Assembly: GCA_017433415.1 (NCBI GenBank)
Contig: JAFRHI010000012.1
Span: 1 to 44,606, forward strand
From: Bacilli bacterium
Lineage (GTDB): Bacteria; Bacillota_I; Bacilli_A; RF39; UBA660
DNA: 44,606 nt
Reading direction: 5' to 3'
Shown: piece after piece, positions 27,478-36,306 of the stretch
Position numbering within the stretch: position 1 is the stretch's first letter
Layout of the letters: every line of letters begins with the position of its first letter
Made by a program: the position numbers and the translations under genes
The notes under the pieces: generated by a model
The model's input: only the letters and a program-made list of their open reading frames with translations
What the model was told of the DNA's origin: nothing
Database searches by the model: none

Positions 27478-28710
27478 ATGAATGAATTACAAGAAAAATA
27501 TGCCAGAGTACTATTAGAAACTTGCCTTAAAGTTGAAAAAAATCAATCATTATTTATTAGTTATAATATTGAAAGAAGTGATTTTGTAAGAATAGTTACA
27601 AAAATAGCTTATGAATTAGGGGTAAAAGATATTTTTTATGATGTATCTGATCCTTATCTAAAACATGAAGCTTTACTTAACCTAGATGTTGAAGAGCTAA
27701 AAAAACTAAGTTTTTGGAATAAAGAAATGTGGAATGTTTATGCTAAAAAGGGTGCCGCTTTCCTAATGCTAGCTTCAGAAACACCAGGGTTAATGAAAGA
27801 TGTTGATCAGAAAAAAATGACTGCTATGGCAAAATATTCTTATGAAACTAGAAAAGAGTTTGATTCTCTTCGAGATAAATCAATGGTTCCTTGGTGTATT
27901 GCTGCCGTCCCAACAAAAGCTTGGGCAGAAGAATTGTTTAAAAATGATAAGAATCCAGAAGAAACATTATGGAATAAAATATTTGATATTTGTAGTATCA
28001 AAGAAAAAGATCCTGTAGAAATCTGGAACAAAAAGATAGAAAAATTGAATATTAGAGGAAAAAAACTAACTGATTATCAGTTTAAGACTTTAAAATATAA
28101 AAGTTCTAATGGTACAGATTTTACAGTAGATTTACCATCTGGCCATATCTGGGCATCAGGAAAAGAAACTTTAACTAGTGGTAAAGAAGTATTAGTAAAT
28201 TTTCCAACCGAAGAAGTATTTACATCCCCTGATTGTAAAAGTGCTAATGGAGTAGTATATTCATCTAAACCATTAGCTTACCAAGATGTAATTATTGATA
28301 AATTTAATATTAGATTTGAAAATGGTAAAGCAGTAGAAACTCACGCAAAGCAGGGTGAAGAAACACTAAAAAATATGATTGGTATTTGTGAAAATTCAGA
28401 CATGTTAGGAGAAGTAGCCTTAGTACCATATGATTCTCCAATATCAAATACTAATCAAATATTTTTAGAAACTCTTTTCGATGAAAATGCCGCTTGTCAT
28501 ATAGCTTTAGGTGACTCATTCCCAGAATGTATTAATAATGGTCCAACTATTGATAAAGATATTTTATTTAAAGAACACAATCTAAATAAGTGTGATTCTC
28601 ATGTAGATTTCATGGTTGGAACAAAAGATTTAGAAATAATCGGAATAACCAAAGAAGGAAAAGAAGTACCAATATTTGAGAATGGTAATTTTACAGAAAT
28701 GTTTAGTTAG
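27478..28710 (+). CDS. M29-family aminopeptidase (AmpS/PepS type)
   Basis: 410 residues with no signal peptide, so cytoplasmic. This metallopeptidase family removes N-terminal residues from peptides using two metal ions. Matching features: the N-terminal ARVLLETCLKVEKNQSLFI region, SGHIWASGKETLTSGKEVLVNFPTEEVFTSPD compressed here to its key part NFPTEEVFTSPD, with a metal-binding Glu, GEVALVP with the second Glu, CHIALGDSFP with a ligand His, and the late DSHVDFMVG with His and Asp. Length is typical. AAGGAGAG precedes the ATG. A short gap with no clear terminator separates it from the next gene. Confidence 0.94.
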   Translation: MNELQEKYARVLLETCLKVEKNQSLFISYNIERSDFVRIVTKIAYELGVKDIFYDVSDPYLKHEALLNLDVEELKKLSFWNKEMWNVYAKKGAAFLMLASETPGLMKDVDQKKMTAMAKYSYETRKEFDSLRDKSMVPWCIAAVPTKAWAEELFKNDKNPEETLWNKIFDICSIKEKDPVEIWNKKIEKLNIRGKKLTDYQFKTLKYKSSNGTDFTVDLPSGHIWASGKETLTSGKEVLVNFPTEEVFTSPDCKSANGVVYSSKPLAYQDVIIDKFNIRFENGKAVETHAKQGEETLKNMIGICENSDMLGEVALVPYDSPISNTNQIFLETLFDENAACHIALGDSFPECINNGPTIDKDILFKEHNLNKCDSHVDFMVGTKDLEIIGITKEGKEVPIFENGNFTEMFS

Positions 28711-28789
28711 TATATATAGTGTTCATTTTCTATAAATGAATTAAGTGCTAATATTAGTTTAATAAATTAAATAAGAATTGGAGATTAAT

Positions 28790-30199
28790 ATGAAAAAAGT
28801 AATATTAATAATTCTGTTATTAATTACATATTTAAATGTTAATGCTGATGAATGCAATAATATTTTAAAGAAAGTATTTATTGATAAAGTACATAAAGTT
28901 AATGAAACTGGAGAATCATTAGAAAACGTAAAATTTACATTGCATGATATAAGAAATGAAATTAGTTTTAATTATACTAATGAAGGATTGGGATATTATT
29001 CACTCACTTTATATCACAAAAAAGAGATTTGTAATTCTGGGAATATTGGTATGTCCTATAAAAATAAGAACTCTTATAGAATACAGAAATTAAGTGAAAC
29101 CATATCAGTAGAAGATGCTGGTGATAGAATATCAGAATTAGTATTATCAACTGTTTCTTCTATAAACAACATAGATGAATGGAATGAAAAGATACCAGGT
29201 TATTATAGAGCTGGTTATCATGAAATAGTAAATGGTAATACAACTACAAGAGAGACTAATGTTTTATATCCAATGATACTAGAAGAAGAAACTGTAAATG
29301 GATATTTACCTGCTGATAAATATATTATTGTCCTTTCTGGGATTCTTACCAATAGCTATTACTCAAATGGACATATTTATGAAAAAAAATTTGATTTTGA
29401 TGAATTTTTCTATTCTTGGGCCCCATATTTTAGATATGATGAAAATTATGATTATTCAAAAATGTATATGCTAGATTATAATGGATGGAATGATTTTTAT
29501 GATGAATACATAGTTAATATGGATACAGAAGAAAATTGTTTTGAGGATTGTAGCCATCCGGGTGCATATAGTAGTTATAAAGAAGAAAACAATATAAAAG
29601 CAGTACCATTAGATTGTCGAACTGTTTGTGAAGATATTCATAAAATAAAAAATATTAAGGAAACTGAAACAATCCATGAAACAGTCCATTTAGATATAAG
29701 TAATAGCATAAATAATGAGCAAAAAATCTTTGCAAATAAAGGTGAAATGGTAAAATATAAAACAATCATCAAAAACAAGAGTAATGTAACTACTAATAAT
29801 GTCATAGTAAAAACAAAAGTTCCTGAAGAAATGGAATATATAAATAATAGTGCCAGTTTTAATGGAGTATATAATAATAATACAAGAGAAATAACTTGGG
29901 TTATTAATCAATTATCTGGAAATGAAACAAAAGAATTAGAATATCGTGCAGAAATTAATAAAAACATTTCGGATATTAGTGCTATTCAATTATATTCATC
30001 TGCTACTAGTGATGAGGCACAAGAAGAAGTAAAAGCTGAAAAAGTAATTATAGAAGTTTCAGAAGCAAAAGATATTATTCCAATAAACTCTAACCCTAAA
30101 ATGGGATCAGTTTTATCTATTGCAATTTCTCTAGGAGGTATCTTATTACTTTTTTCTATTAATTATTTATATTTTAAAAGGAAAAATAAGGTTCAATAA
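28790..30199 (+). CDS. Surface protein with DUF11 domain and sortase-like C-terminus
   Basis: The ATG at 28790 is chosen; an in-frame TTG at 28778 lies in the TTGGAGA ribosome site. 469 residues: signal peptide (1-19, ending NVNA), an N-terminal region whose NETGESLENVKFTLHD recalls Cna-B/SpaA-type beta domains, a central region of unknown type with four Cys near NCFEDC and DCRTVC, and a DUF11-type beta domain from about residue 305 (ANKGEMVKYKTIIKNKSN, ITWVINQLSG). The end has NPKMG, a hydrophobic stretch and Lys/Arg, laid out like a sortase signal, with NPKMG in place of LPXTG. If not a sortase substrate it is a simple membrane-anchored protein. The mature part has six Cys. Function: probably a cell-surface structural or adhesive protein. 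Confidence 0.82.
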   Translation: MKKVILIILLLITYLNVNADECNNILKKVFIDKVHKVNETGESLENVKFTLHDIRNEISFNYTNEGLGYYSLTLYHKKEICNSGNIGMSYKNKNSYRIQKLSETISVEDAGDRISELVLSTVSSINNIDEWNEKIPGYYRAGYHEIVNGNTTTRETNVLYPMILEEETVNGYLPADKYIIVLSGILTNSYYSNGHIYEKKFDFDEFFYSWAPYFRYDENYDYSKMYMLDYNGWNDFYDEYIVNMDTEENCFEDCSHPGAYSSYKEENNIKAVPLDCRTVCEDIHKIKNIKETETIHETVHLDISNSINNEQKIFANKGEMVKYKTIIKNKSNVTTNNVIVKTKVPEEMEYINNSASFNGVYNNNTREITWVINQLSGNETKELEYRAEINKNISDISAIQLYSSATSDEAQEEVKAEKVIIEVSEAKDIIPINSNPKMGSVLSIAISLGGILLLFSINYLYFKRKNKVQ

Positions 30200-30218
30200 A
30201 AAGAACCTTTTATTTTAT
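30188..30218 (+). terminator. Terminator of the DUF11 surface protein gene
   Basis: AAGGTTC at 30188-30194 pairs with GAACCTT at 30203-30209; the stop codon lies in the 8-base loop and T-rich sequence follows. Confidence 0.78.
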
Positions 30219-30247
30219 GTATAAAAAAACTTCCAATCGGAAGTTTT
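30219..30247 (-). terminator. Terminator of the PASTA protein gene
   Basis: A 9-bp stem (30226-30234 with 30239-30247) with a 4-base loop; on the minus strand it runs into seven T. It overlaps the stop codon of the minus-strand gene. Confidence 0.85.
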
Positions 30248-32270
30248 AACATTTACTATTATCAGCAATTCTTAAATTAATTGTATCACACGTTGAGAAA
30301 GTATGTTCATCAATAGCACCACTATTTAATAATAAACCATTAGTCGGACCACATACATAACTACAAGAAAATCTTAAAGATGAATAAGCACTTTTAATTT
30401 TAGAACAAGTTACACTTGGTTCATTACTTATATGTGAGCCATCAATATAAACTGTTACATTATCACAACTTGGTTCTGGTTCTGGATCTGGAGTAGGAGT
30501 AGGGTTACTACCAGAATTATTTTCATTATTATTGTTGTTAGATTCTGAGTGTGAATTCTCTTTTCTATAATCAGGAGTTTCCTCCTCTTTTTTACCATTA
30601 CTTAAAGTTACAGTAATAGTAACACTAGCTGATATTTCACTACCAGCACTTATTGACTGACTAAGGACTTTATCTTTTGGTTGGTCACTATTTTTATAAA
30701 CAAAACTATATTTAAGACCAGCTTTCTCAAGTTTACTAATAGCTTCTTTCTTAGTAAGTCCCTTCAAATTAGGAACTTCTTTCTTTTTGCCATCACTAAT
30801 CTTAACAATAATTACATCATCATTTTTTAAAGTTTGACCAGTTTTATAAGAAAAACTAATTACTGAACCAGCAGGTACTGAATCACTAAATTCATGTTCT
30901 TCTTCATACTTTATTTCATATTTATCAGCCCATGTATAAAAATCATCAAGAGCTTTAAACTTAGGCATCTTTAAACTTCCACGAGATAGAGTTATTTCAA
31001 TAACTGTACCTTGTTCAACAATATCACCTTTATTATGACTTGCTTTAACAATTCCATTTTCCTTTACAGTATCATCATATTTATCAATAAAGGAAAGTTT
31101 TAATTTATTCTTAATAGCCCATTCAGTTAATTCTGTAAGACTATAATCTTTTAATTCCGGAACTTTTATTTTAGGGCCTTTACTAATAGTAACTTTAACA
31201 ATATCACTATTAACTTTAACCATTTCTCCAGCAGCAATATCTTGTCTAACTGCAAAACCACGTTTAATCTTACTATCAAAATCATCATTAAATTCATAAT
31301 TTAATTGATGTTGTTTCATATAGAATTCCACTTCAAATTTACTCTTATTAGTAAAATCAATTAATTTAACTTCTTCATAGCCAAGCTCTTCACCATAAGA
31401 GAAAGTAAGCTTTAATTCATCATCACGACTTAAATTACCACTAGCACTTTGTTCAATCACAGTATCTTTTGCTTTATCACTAGCTATAAATTCAACAATA
31501 ACATTACTTAAATAATTCTCTCTAACAAATTTAAGGACTCTTTCACTATCCCAACTAATCATACTAGGAACAATTATTTCTTTATATGGATTAGGACCTT
31601 CACTAACCGCAATAGTAATTTCTTTAACATTACTTATATCAGTTCCACTCAAAACATCTTGACTAATTATCCCATATTCTTGAACCATATCACTATATTC
31701 ATATTCTTGATTAATTAAAATACTATTTTTACTAGCCCATTTCATAACATAAGCTAAATCTTTACCACTAAAATCTTCCACAGTTTTAATTGGACTATTC
31801 ACAAAACTAAACTTATTATTAATACCAAATGCAAATATAGCTAGTAATACTAAAGATCCAAAAAATACAATTCCTTTTTTTCTTTTATTATAAGTAAATC
31901 CAATCCCAACAAATAAAATAGTAAAGATAGTTAAAAGTAAATTATTAACTAAATTATATAAAGATATATTATGATCCATTATATTAATTACAAAGAAGAA
32001 TAGAGATACTAAAAGTAAAATAATTAAAAAGAAATGTACAAATATATGTTTCTTAGGTTTATCTAATTTTAAATCACTCTTTGTATCAAATTCTTTTTCT
32101 CTTTCAACAAAACTATTATCAATCTCTTCTTTTATTTCATTAACTACTTTTTTCTTTTTAACTTCTTTAACATCTATCTTTTTATCTTCAATAATATCTT
32201 TCTTCTTATTAGTAGTAGTACTATTTTTTTTCTTTGGAGCAGTATTTTTCTTTTTACTTGTATTCGCCAT
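30246..32270 (-). CDS. PASTA-repeat membrane protein without kinase domain, Cys-rich C-terminus
   Basis: 674 residues, minus strand. A Lys-rich, disordered cytoplasmic tail of about 70 residues is followed by three membrane helices (about 77-97, 102-117, 127-145). From about 155 to 565 lie roughly six PASTA-like units of about 65-70 residues; the last two are clearest (VPNLKGLTKKEAISKLEKAG, then VLSQSISAGSEI). PASTA repeats bind muropeptides or lipid II and normally sit on Ser/Thr kinases such as PrkC or on penicillin-binding proteins. No kinase or transpeptidase motif is present here. An Asn/Ser-rich and Pro/Glu-rich spacer leads to a final domain of about 75 residues with six Cys. Likely a cell-wall-sensing or wall-organising protein. 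GGAGGT lies before the ATG. Confidence 0.88.
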   Translation of the reverse strand: MANTSKKKNTAPKKKNSTTTNKKKDIIEDKKIDVKEVKKKKVVNEIKEEIDNSFVEREKEFDTKSDLKLDKPKKHIFVHFFLIILLLVSLFFFVINIMDHNISLYNLVNNLLLTIFTILFVGIGFTYNKRKKGIVFFGSLVLLAIFAFGINNKFSFVNSPIKTVEDFSGKDLAYVMKWASKNSILINQEYEYSDMVQEYGIISQDVLSGTDISNVKEITIAVSEGPNPYKEIIVPSMISWDSERVLKFVRENYLSNVIVEFIASDKAKDTVIEQSASGNLSRDDELKLTFSYGEELGYEEVKLIDFTNKSKFEVEFYMKQHQLNYEFNDDFDSKIKRGFAVRQDIAAGEMVKVNSDIVKVTISKGPKIKVPELKDYSLTELTEWAIKNKLKLSFIDKYDDTVKENGIVKASHNKGDIVEQGTVIEITLSRGSLKMPKFKALDDFYTWADKYEIKYEEEHEFSDSVPAGSVISFSYKTGQTLKNDDVIIVKISDGKKKEVPNLKGLTKKEAISKLEKAGLKYSFVYKNSDQPKDKVLSQSISAGSEISASVTITVTLSNGKKEEETPDYRKENSHSESNNNNNENNSGSNPTPTPDPEPEPSCDNVTVYIDGSHISNEPSVTCSKIKSAYSSLRFSCSYVCGPTNGLLLNSGAIDEHTFSTCDTINLRIADNSKC

Positions 32271-32294
32271 ATAAAAACCTCCATTATCATATTA

Positions 32295-32300
32295 ATTATA
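32295..32300 (-). promoter_or_regulatory. -10 element candidate for the PASTA gene
   Basis: TATAAT on the minus strand, 25 bases before the start codon. The -35 region shows only a weak TTATTT at 17-base spacing. Confidence 0.4.
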
Positions 32301-32381
32301 CAATAAAACCAAAATAAAAATAAACAATTCACAATCACCAATTGTAAAGATATGTCTATTCTAGTAATAAATATTCAATTG

Positions 32382-32390
32382 TGGTATAAT
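32382..32390 (+). promoter_or_regulatory. Extended -10 promoter for the polymerase gene
   Basis: TGGTATAAT, a TGn-extended -10 element, lies 30 bases before the ATG at 32421. It shows that the in-frame ATG at 32352 is upstream of the transcript. Confidence 0.6.
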
Positions 32391-32420
32391 TTTTTTAGAA
32401 AAACAAGTAGGAATGATTAT

Positions 32421-33950
32421 ATGAATCACTTTTTAAAGAAAAATATCAATTTATTATTAGGAGTATTTATATTAATACAACCAGTATTAGATCTATTAAC
32501 CGGATTATGTCTGCATCTCTTAAATATAAATTTAACCATTGGTATTATAATAAGAGTATTATTCTTATTACTAATCTGTTATGTAACATTATTTGTATTT
32601 AAAAAGAAAAAATTACTTATACCATACTCCATAATTATAATATATTGCTTACTCTATATTGCTGGAATAATAATATATAAAGACGGAGGATTATTTAAAG
32701 AAATACAAGAATTAGTTAAAACATTTTATTTCCCAATACTTTTAATATCATTTTATAGTATTAGAGATGAAATAAGAATTAGTAAAATGACTCTTTTTGT
32801 AACACTCTTCTTATACTTAATATTTATATTTATACCCTTGATTTTGGGATTGGGCTATCAAAGTTATAAAATTACTAAAGCAGGAACATTAGGTTTTTAT
32901 AATTCAGCTAATGAAATAAGCGGGATTATCTCAATTTTAACGCCAATAATGCTTATTATTATGACTAGTTCTAAAAAAATAATACCTAGATTAATACTAA
33001 TACTTATGTACTTAACAGTTATCTTAATGATTGGTACTAAAACACCATTATTAGCACTAATAATAACTTGTGGTTTCAGTTTAATATATTTATGGTCCAA
33101 ATCAATAAAAGAAAGACAATTTAAAAACTTATTTATATCAATACTAATTGTATTAATATGTATGAGTAGTTTAATAATTATAATTCCTAAAACTAATTTC
33201 TATAAGAATATTGAAACACACTTGGATTTCTTAGAACTTGATAATATTGGAGAAGTATTTGAAGATGAAGAGTTAATTGATCATTTCATTTTTAGTCAGA
33301 GATTAACTTTTTTTGCTAAAAAAGCTAGGTTATATAAAAAAGCTTCTACTTATCAAAAACTATTTGGTATTGGTTATCTAAGAAATAATAAACCAACTAA
33401 AATGATTGAAATGGATTATTTTGATATTTATTATAGTCATGGATTAGTAGGATTCTTATTATTCTTCTCAATCTTTATCTACGTACTATATAAAGTACTA
33501 CGTAAGAATGATAAAATGACATATTCACGATATATGACTTTTATAAGTTTAATATTAATAATCTTCTTAGCTTTCTTTACAGGACATATCATAACAGCAC
33601 CTTCAGTAAGTTTAATCGTAATAGTTATTATTCTAAGTATAGAAAAAAGAGAAAAATTAGATGTCCTATTAATAAATAAATCAATAGATAAAATTAATAA
33701 AAAACAACTAGAAAATATTGATTATACAAAGTATAATATTACTTTAGTAATTGCAGAAGAAAGCAAAAATAAAATTAATAAAAACATAATTATAAAAAAA
33801 CAACCAAATAAACTATTGTTTAAAATATTTAATTATCATAATTATGATTTTTCATGTTGCTTCGATATATCTAATTACAATGATATGGCTCAGATTGCAT
33901 CCAATAATATTATAGATTTAAAAGAATTAAGAAAACAAAAAGAGGAGTGA
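32421..33950 (+). CDS. O-antigen ligase/polymerase-like membrane protein with glycosyltransferase-like tail
   Basis: The ATG at 32421 fits both AGGA at 32409-32412 and the promoter before it. 509 residues. About ten to twelve hydrophobic segments fill residues 1-410, with the layout of Wzy/O-antigen-ligase proteins: a GFYNSANEISGIISIL segment typical of this family in Firmicutes, and a large outer loop (residues about 255-335) before the last helices. Such proteins join lipid-linked oligosaccharides into polymers. The last 95 residues, after EKREKLDVLLINK, are soluble. They resemble the first part of a GT4-type glycosyltransferase (IDYTKYNITLVIAEESK, CCFDISNYNDMAQIAS) but lack the rest. It is first in the polysaccharide locus, followed by a glycosyltransferase fragment. 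UGA stop. Confidence 0.82.
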   Translation: MNHFLKKNINLLLGVFILIQPVLDLLTGLCLHLLNINLTIGIIIRVLFLLLICYVTLFVFKKKKLLIPYSIIIIYCLLYIAGIIIYKDGGLFKEIQELVKTFYFPILLISFYSIRDEIRISKMTLFVTLFLYLIFIFIPLILGLGYQSYKITKAGTLGFYNSANEISGIISILTPIMLIIMTSSKKIIPRLILILMYLTVILMIGTKTPLLALIITCGFSLIYLWSKSIKERQFKNLFISILIVLICMSSLIIIIPKTNFYKNIETHLDFLELDNIGEVFEDEELIDHFIFSQRLTFFAKKARLYKKASTYQKLFGIGYLRNNKPTKMIEMDYFDIYYSHGLVGFLLFFSIFIYVLYKVLRKNDKMTYSRYMTFISLILIIFLAFFTGHIITAPSVSLIVIVIILSIEKREKLDVLLINKSIDKINKKQLENIDYTKYNITLVIAEESKNKINKNIIIKKQPNKLLFKIFNYHNYDFSCCFDISNYNDMAQIASNNIIDLKELRKQKEE

Positions 33951-34035
33951 TCACTATCAAAAAATTAGAAGTATTACACCTTGTTATAATGAAGAAGAAG
34001 TTTTAAATGAAACTACTAAGTGGTTAAATAACTAG
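33951..34035 (+). pseudogene. Decayed N-terminal fragment of a family 2 glycosyltransferase
   Basis: Immediately after the polymerase stop, GAGGAG and a GTG-type start lead into a reading that would give IRSITPCYNEEEVL, the classical N-terminal motif of family 2 glycosyltransferases. The start and the motif are in different frames, so a base was probably gained or lost in an A-run, and TAG ends it at 34033-34035. A 27-base stretch (33979-34005) is identical to the start of the next gene. The remaining gap to 34087 shows only a ribosome site. It looks like the residue of a deleted or recombined glycosyltransferase gene. Confidence 0.6.
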
Positions 34036-34147
34036 CTTGATTAAAGAAAAAGTATAGTGAAACTAAAATGAAAAAGGAGAGAGTAAAATGTCAAAAAAAG
34101 AACTTATTTCTATTATAGTACCTTGTTATAATGAAGAAGAAGTTTTA
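33979..34147 (+). repeat. 27-bp direct repeat, copies 142 bp apart
   Basis: Copies at 33979-34005 and 34121-34147 are identical and code for PCYNEEEVL in both places. One copy lies in the decayed fragment, the other in the intact glycosyltransferase gene. Confidence 0.85.
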
Positions 34148-35044
34148 CCAGTCTTTTATAAAGAAATAAATAGTGTTTCTAAAGAAATGAAACATGTAGA
34201 TTTTGAATTTGTTTTTGTAGATGATGGTTCAAAAGATAAAACATTAAATATTTTAAAAGATTTTTCTAAAAAAGATAAAAGAGTAAGATATATATCTTTT
34301 TCTAGAAACTTTGGAAAAGAAGCAGCAATGTATGCAGGTATTGAAAACGTTAAAGGAGATTATGTTGCTATAATGGATGCTGATATGCAAGATCCGCCAT
34401 CTATGTTAAAAACAATGTATCATTATGTTAATGAAGAAGGATATGATTGTGCAGCTTTATATACAAAGTCTCATGAAGATTATGGCCTAATTAGAAAGAC
34501 TTTAACCAATGTTTGGTATAAATTAATTGATAAGATATCAACAACTCATCAAGTACCAGGAGCCAGAGATTTTAGACTAATGACCAGAAAGATGGTAGAA
34601 GCTATAAAAAATATGCCAGAATATAATAGATATACAAAGGGAATTTTTGGCTTTATTGGGTTTAATACAAAATGGATTCATTATACAGCTGGTAAAAGGG
34701 CAGCAGGAGAATCAAAATTTAATATCAATAAACTAATAAAATATGCGCTTGAAGGTATAGTTGCTTTTTCAACATCACCTTTATTAATCGCAGCGCATGT
34801 TGGATTATTGTTTTGCTTAGTTGCTTTTATAACAATAATTGTAATAATACTAAAAACAGTTATTTGGGGAGATCCAGTAGCTGGTTGGCCTTCACTTGCT
34901 TGCCTAATAGTATTTATAGGGGGATTACAATTATTCTTTTTTGGAATAATGGGTATGTATTTATCTAAAATATATTTGGAGGTAAAAAAGAGACCAGTTT
35001 ATATAAGTAAAGAAACATCAGAAGATGTAGACGAGGAGGATTAA
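34088..35044 (+). CDS. Family 2 glycosyltransferase, GtrB/CsbB type
   Basis: 318 residues. A GT-A domain lies at 1-225 with ISIIVPCYNEEEVL, the VDDGSKD nucleotide-binding Asp pair, and the DADMQDPP catalytic and metal motif. Two membrane helices follow at about 228-258 and 265-293. Bactoprenol glucosyltransferases of this type (GtrB, CsbB, YkcC) move a sugar from UDP-sugar to undecaprenyl phosphate on the inner face; the sugar is then used outside by a partner. AAGGAGAGAG lies before the ATG. ugd starts one base after its stop, so the two are coupled. Confidence 0.92.
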   Translation: MSKKELISIIVPCYNEEEVLPVFYKEINSVSKEMKHVDFEFVFVDDGSKDKTLNILKDFSKKDKRVRYISFSRNFGKEAAMYAGIENVKGDYVAIMDADMQDPPSMLKTMYHYVNEEGYDCAALYTKSHEDYGLIRKTLTNVWYKLIDKISTTHQVPGARDFRLMTRKMVEAIKNMPEYNRYTKGIFGFIGFNTKWIHYTAGKRAAGESKFNINKLIKYALEGIVAFSTSPLLIAAHVGLLFCLVAFITIIVIILKTVIWGDPVAGWPSLACLIVFIGGLQLFFFGIMGMYLSKIYLEVKKRPVYISKETSEDVDEED

Positions 35045-35045
35045 T

Positions 35046-36215
35046 ATGCCAAAAATAGCTGTAATAGGGGCTGGATATGTAGGATTATCTCTAGCGACAT
35101 TATTAAGTCAAAATAATGAAGTAGTACTTGTAGACATAGTTAGTGAGAAAGTAGATAAAATAAATAATAGAATATCCCCAATAAAAGATAAATATATTGA
35201 AGAGTATTTTCAAATGAAAGATTTAAGATTAAAAGCTACTTTAGATTATGAAGAAGCTCTAAAAGATGCTCAATATGTCATAATATCTACACCTACTAAT
35301 TATGATGAAGAAAAAGGTTTTTTTGATACTAGTAGTGTTGAAGAAGTTATTAAAAAAATAAAAGAAATGGATCTTGATACTACAATACTAATAAAATCAA
35401 CAGTACCTGTTGGCTTTACTTCCAATGTAAGAGAGAAATATAAGATGGATAATATTATCTTTTCACCAGAATTTTTAAGAGAAGGAAATGCCCTTTATGA
35501 TAATTTATATCCATCGAGAATTATTATTGGTGAAAAAAGTAAAAAGGCCGAAGAACTTGCTAAATTATTAACGGAAGGAGCTCTAAAAAAAGATATTATT
35601 GTTAAATTTATGAACTCATCTGAAGCCGAAGCTGTTAAGCTTTTTGCTAATACTTATCTAGCTTTAAGAGTAGCTTATTTTAATGAATTAGATACCTATT
35701 CAGAGATGAATGGCCTAAATACCCAAGATATTTTAGAAGGAGTTTGTACAGATCCAAGAATAGGTAATTATTATAATAATCCTTCATTTGGTTATGGAGG
35801 GTATTGTCTACCAAAAGATACTAAACAATTATTGGCAAATTATGAAGGGATACCTCAAGATTTAATTGGTGCTATAGTTAAATCAAATGAAACAAGAAAA
35901 GACCATATAGCTAATATGATTGAAGCAAAAGAACCATCAAAAGTAGGAATATATCGTCTAGCAATGAAAAAAGATTCTGATAATTTTAGAAAAGCGGCTA
36001 TCATTGATGTAATAAAAAAATTACAAGAAAAAGGTATAGATATCATTATATATGAACCAAATCTATCATTAGTAGAATTTAATGGTTGTAGAGTAATAGA
36101 AAACTTAGAAGAATTCCTATCAGATAGTGATATAGTAATTGCTAATAGAATGGATGAACAATTAGAAAAAGTTAAACAAAAAGTATATACGAGAGATTTA
36201 TACTCAAAAGATTAG
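35046..36215 (+). CDS. ugd: UDP-glucose 6-dehydrogenase
   Basis: 389 residues, close to E. coli Ugd (388). It oxidises UDP-glucose to UDP-glucuronate with two NAD+. N-terminal Rossmann motif GAGYVGLSLATLL at 8-20; FSPEFLREGNALYD with the catalytic Glu; the central helix with Lys/Asn residues; and GYGGYCLPKDTKQL, which contains the catalytic Cys. Related GDP-mannose and UDP-ManNAc dehydrogenases share these motifs; FLREG favours the UDP-glucose type. GAGGAGG before the ATG lies inside the upstream gene. It ends at a strong terminator, closing the first half of the locus. Confidence 0.92.
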   Translation: MPKIAVIGAGYVGLSLATLLSQNNEVVLVDIVSEKVDKINNRISPIKDKYIEEYFQMKDLRLKATLDYEEALKDAQYVIISTPTNYDEEKGFFDTSSVEEVIKKIKEMDLDTTILIKSTVPVGFTSNVREKYKMDNIIFSPEFLREGNALYDNLYPSRIIIGEKSKKAEELAKLLTEGALKKDIIVKFMNSSEAEAVKLFANTYLALRVAYFNELDTYSEMNGLNTQDILEGVCTDPRIGNYYNNPSFGYGGYCLPKDTKQLLANYEGIPQDLIGAIVKSNETRKDHIANMIEAKEPSKVGIYRLAMKKDSDNFRKAAIIDVIKKLQEKGIDIIIYEPNLSLVEFNGCRVIENLEEFLSDSDIVIANRMDEQLEKVKQKVYTRDLYSKD

Positions 36216-36245
36216 AGGTCAATAAAGTAATTGACCTCTTTTTAA
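36214..36245 (+). terminator. Strong Rho-independent terminator after ugd
   Basis: A 10-bp perfect stem (AGAGGTCAAT at 36214-36223 with ATTGACCTCT at 36230-36239), a 6-base loop and a T tract. It splits the polysaccharide locus into two transcription units. Confidence 0.92.
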
Positions 36246-36250
36246 TAGAC

Positions 36251-36279
36251 TTGTTTAATTATTAAAAATGTTTTATAAT
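36251..36279 (+). promoter_or_regulatory. Sigma-A-type promoter for the rhamnose unit
   Basis: TTGTTT at 36251-36256 and TATAAT at 36274-36279 with a 17-base spacer, directly after the ugd terminator. Confidence 0.65.
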
Positions 36280-36306
36280 TAAAATGATGAAAGCGAGATT
36301 ATTAAT

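Noticed and set aside
28722-28740. Hairpin TTCATTT/AAATGAA after the aminopeptidase gene
   Set aside because: Purely AT-rich except two G-C pairs and not followed by T, so not convincing as a terminator.
33951-34035. A functional small gene between the polymerase and the glycosyltransferase
   Set aside because: The motif frame and the start codon are out of phase and the product would be under 30 residues; best explained as a remnant.
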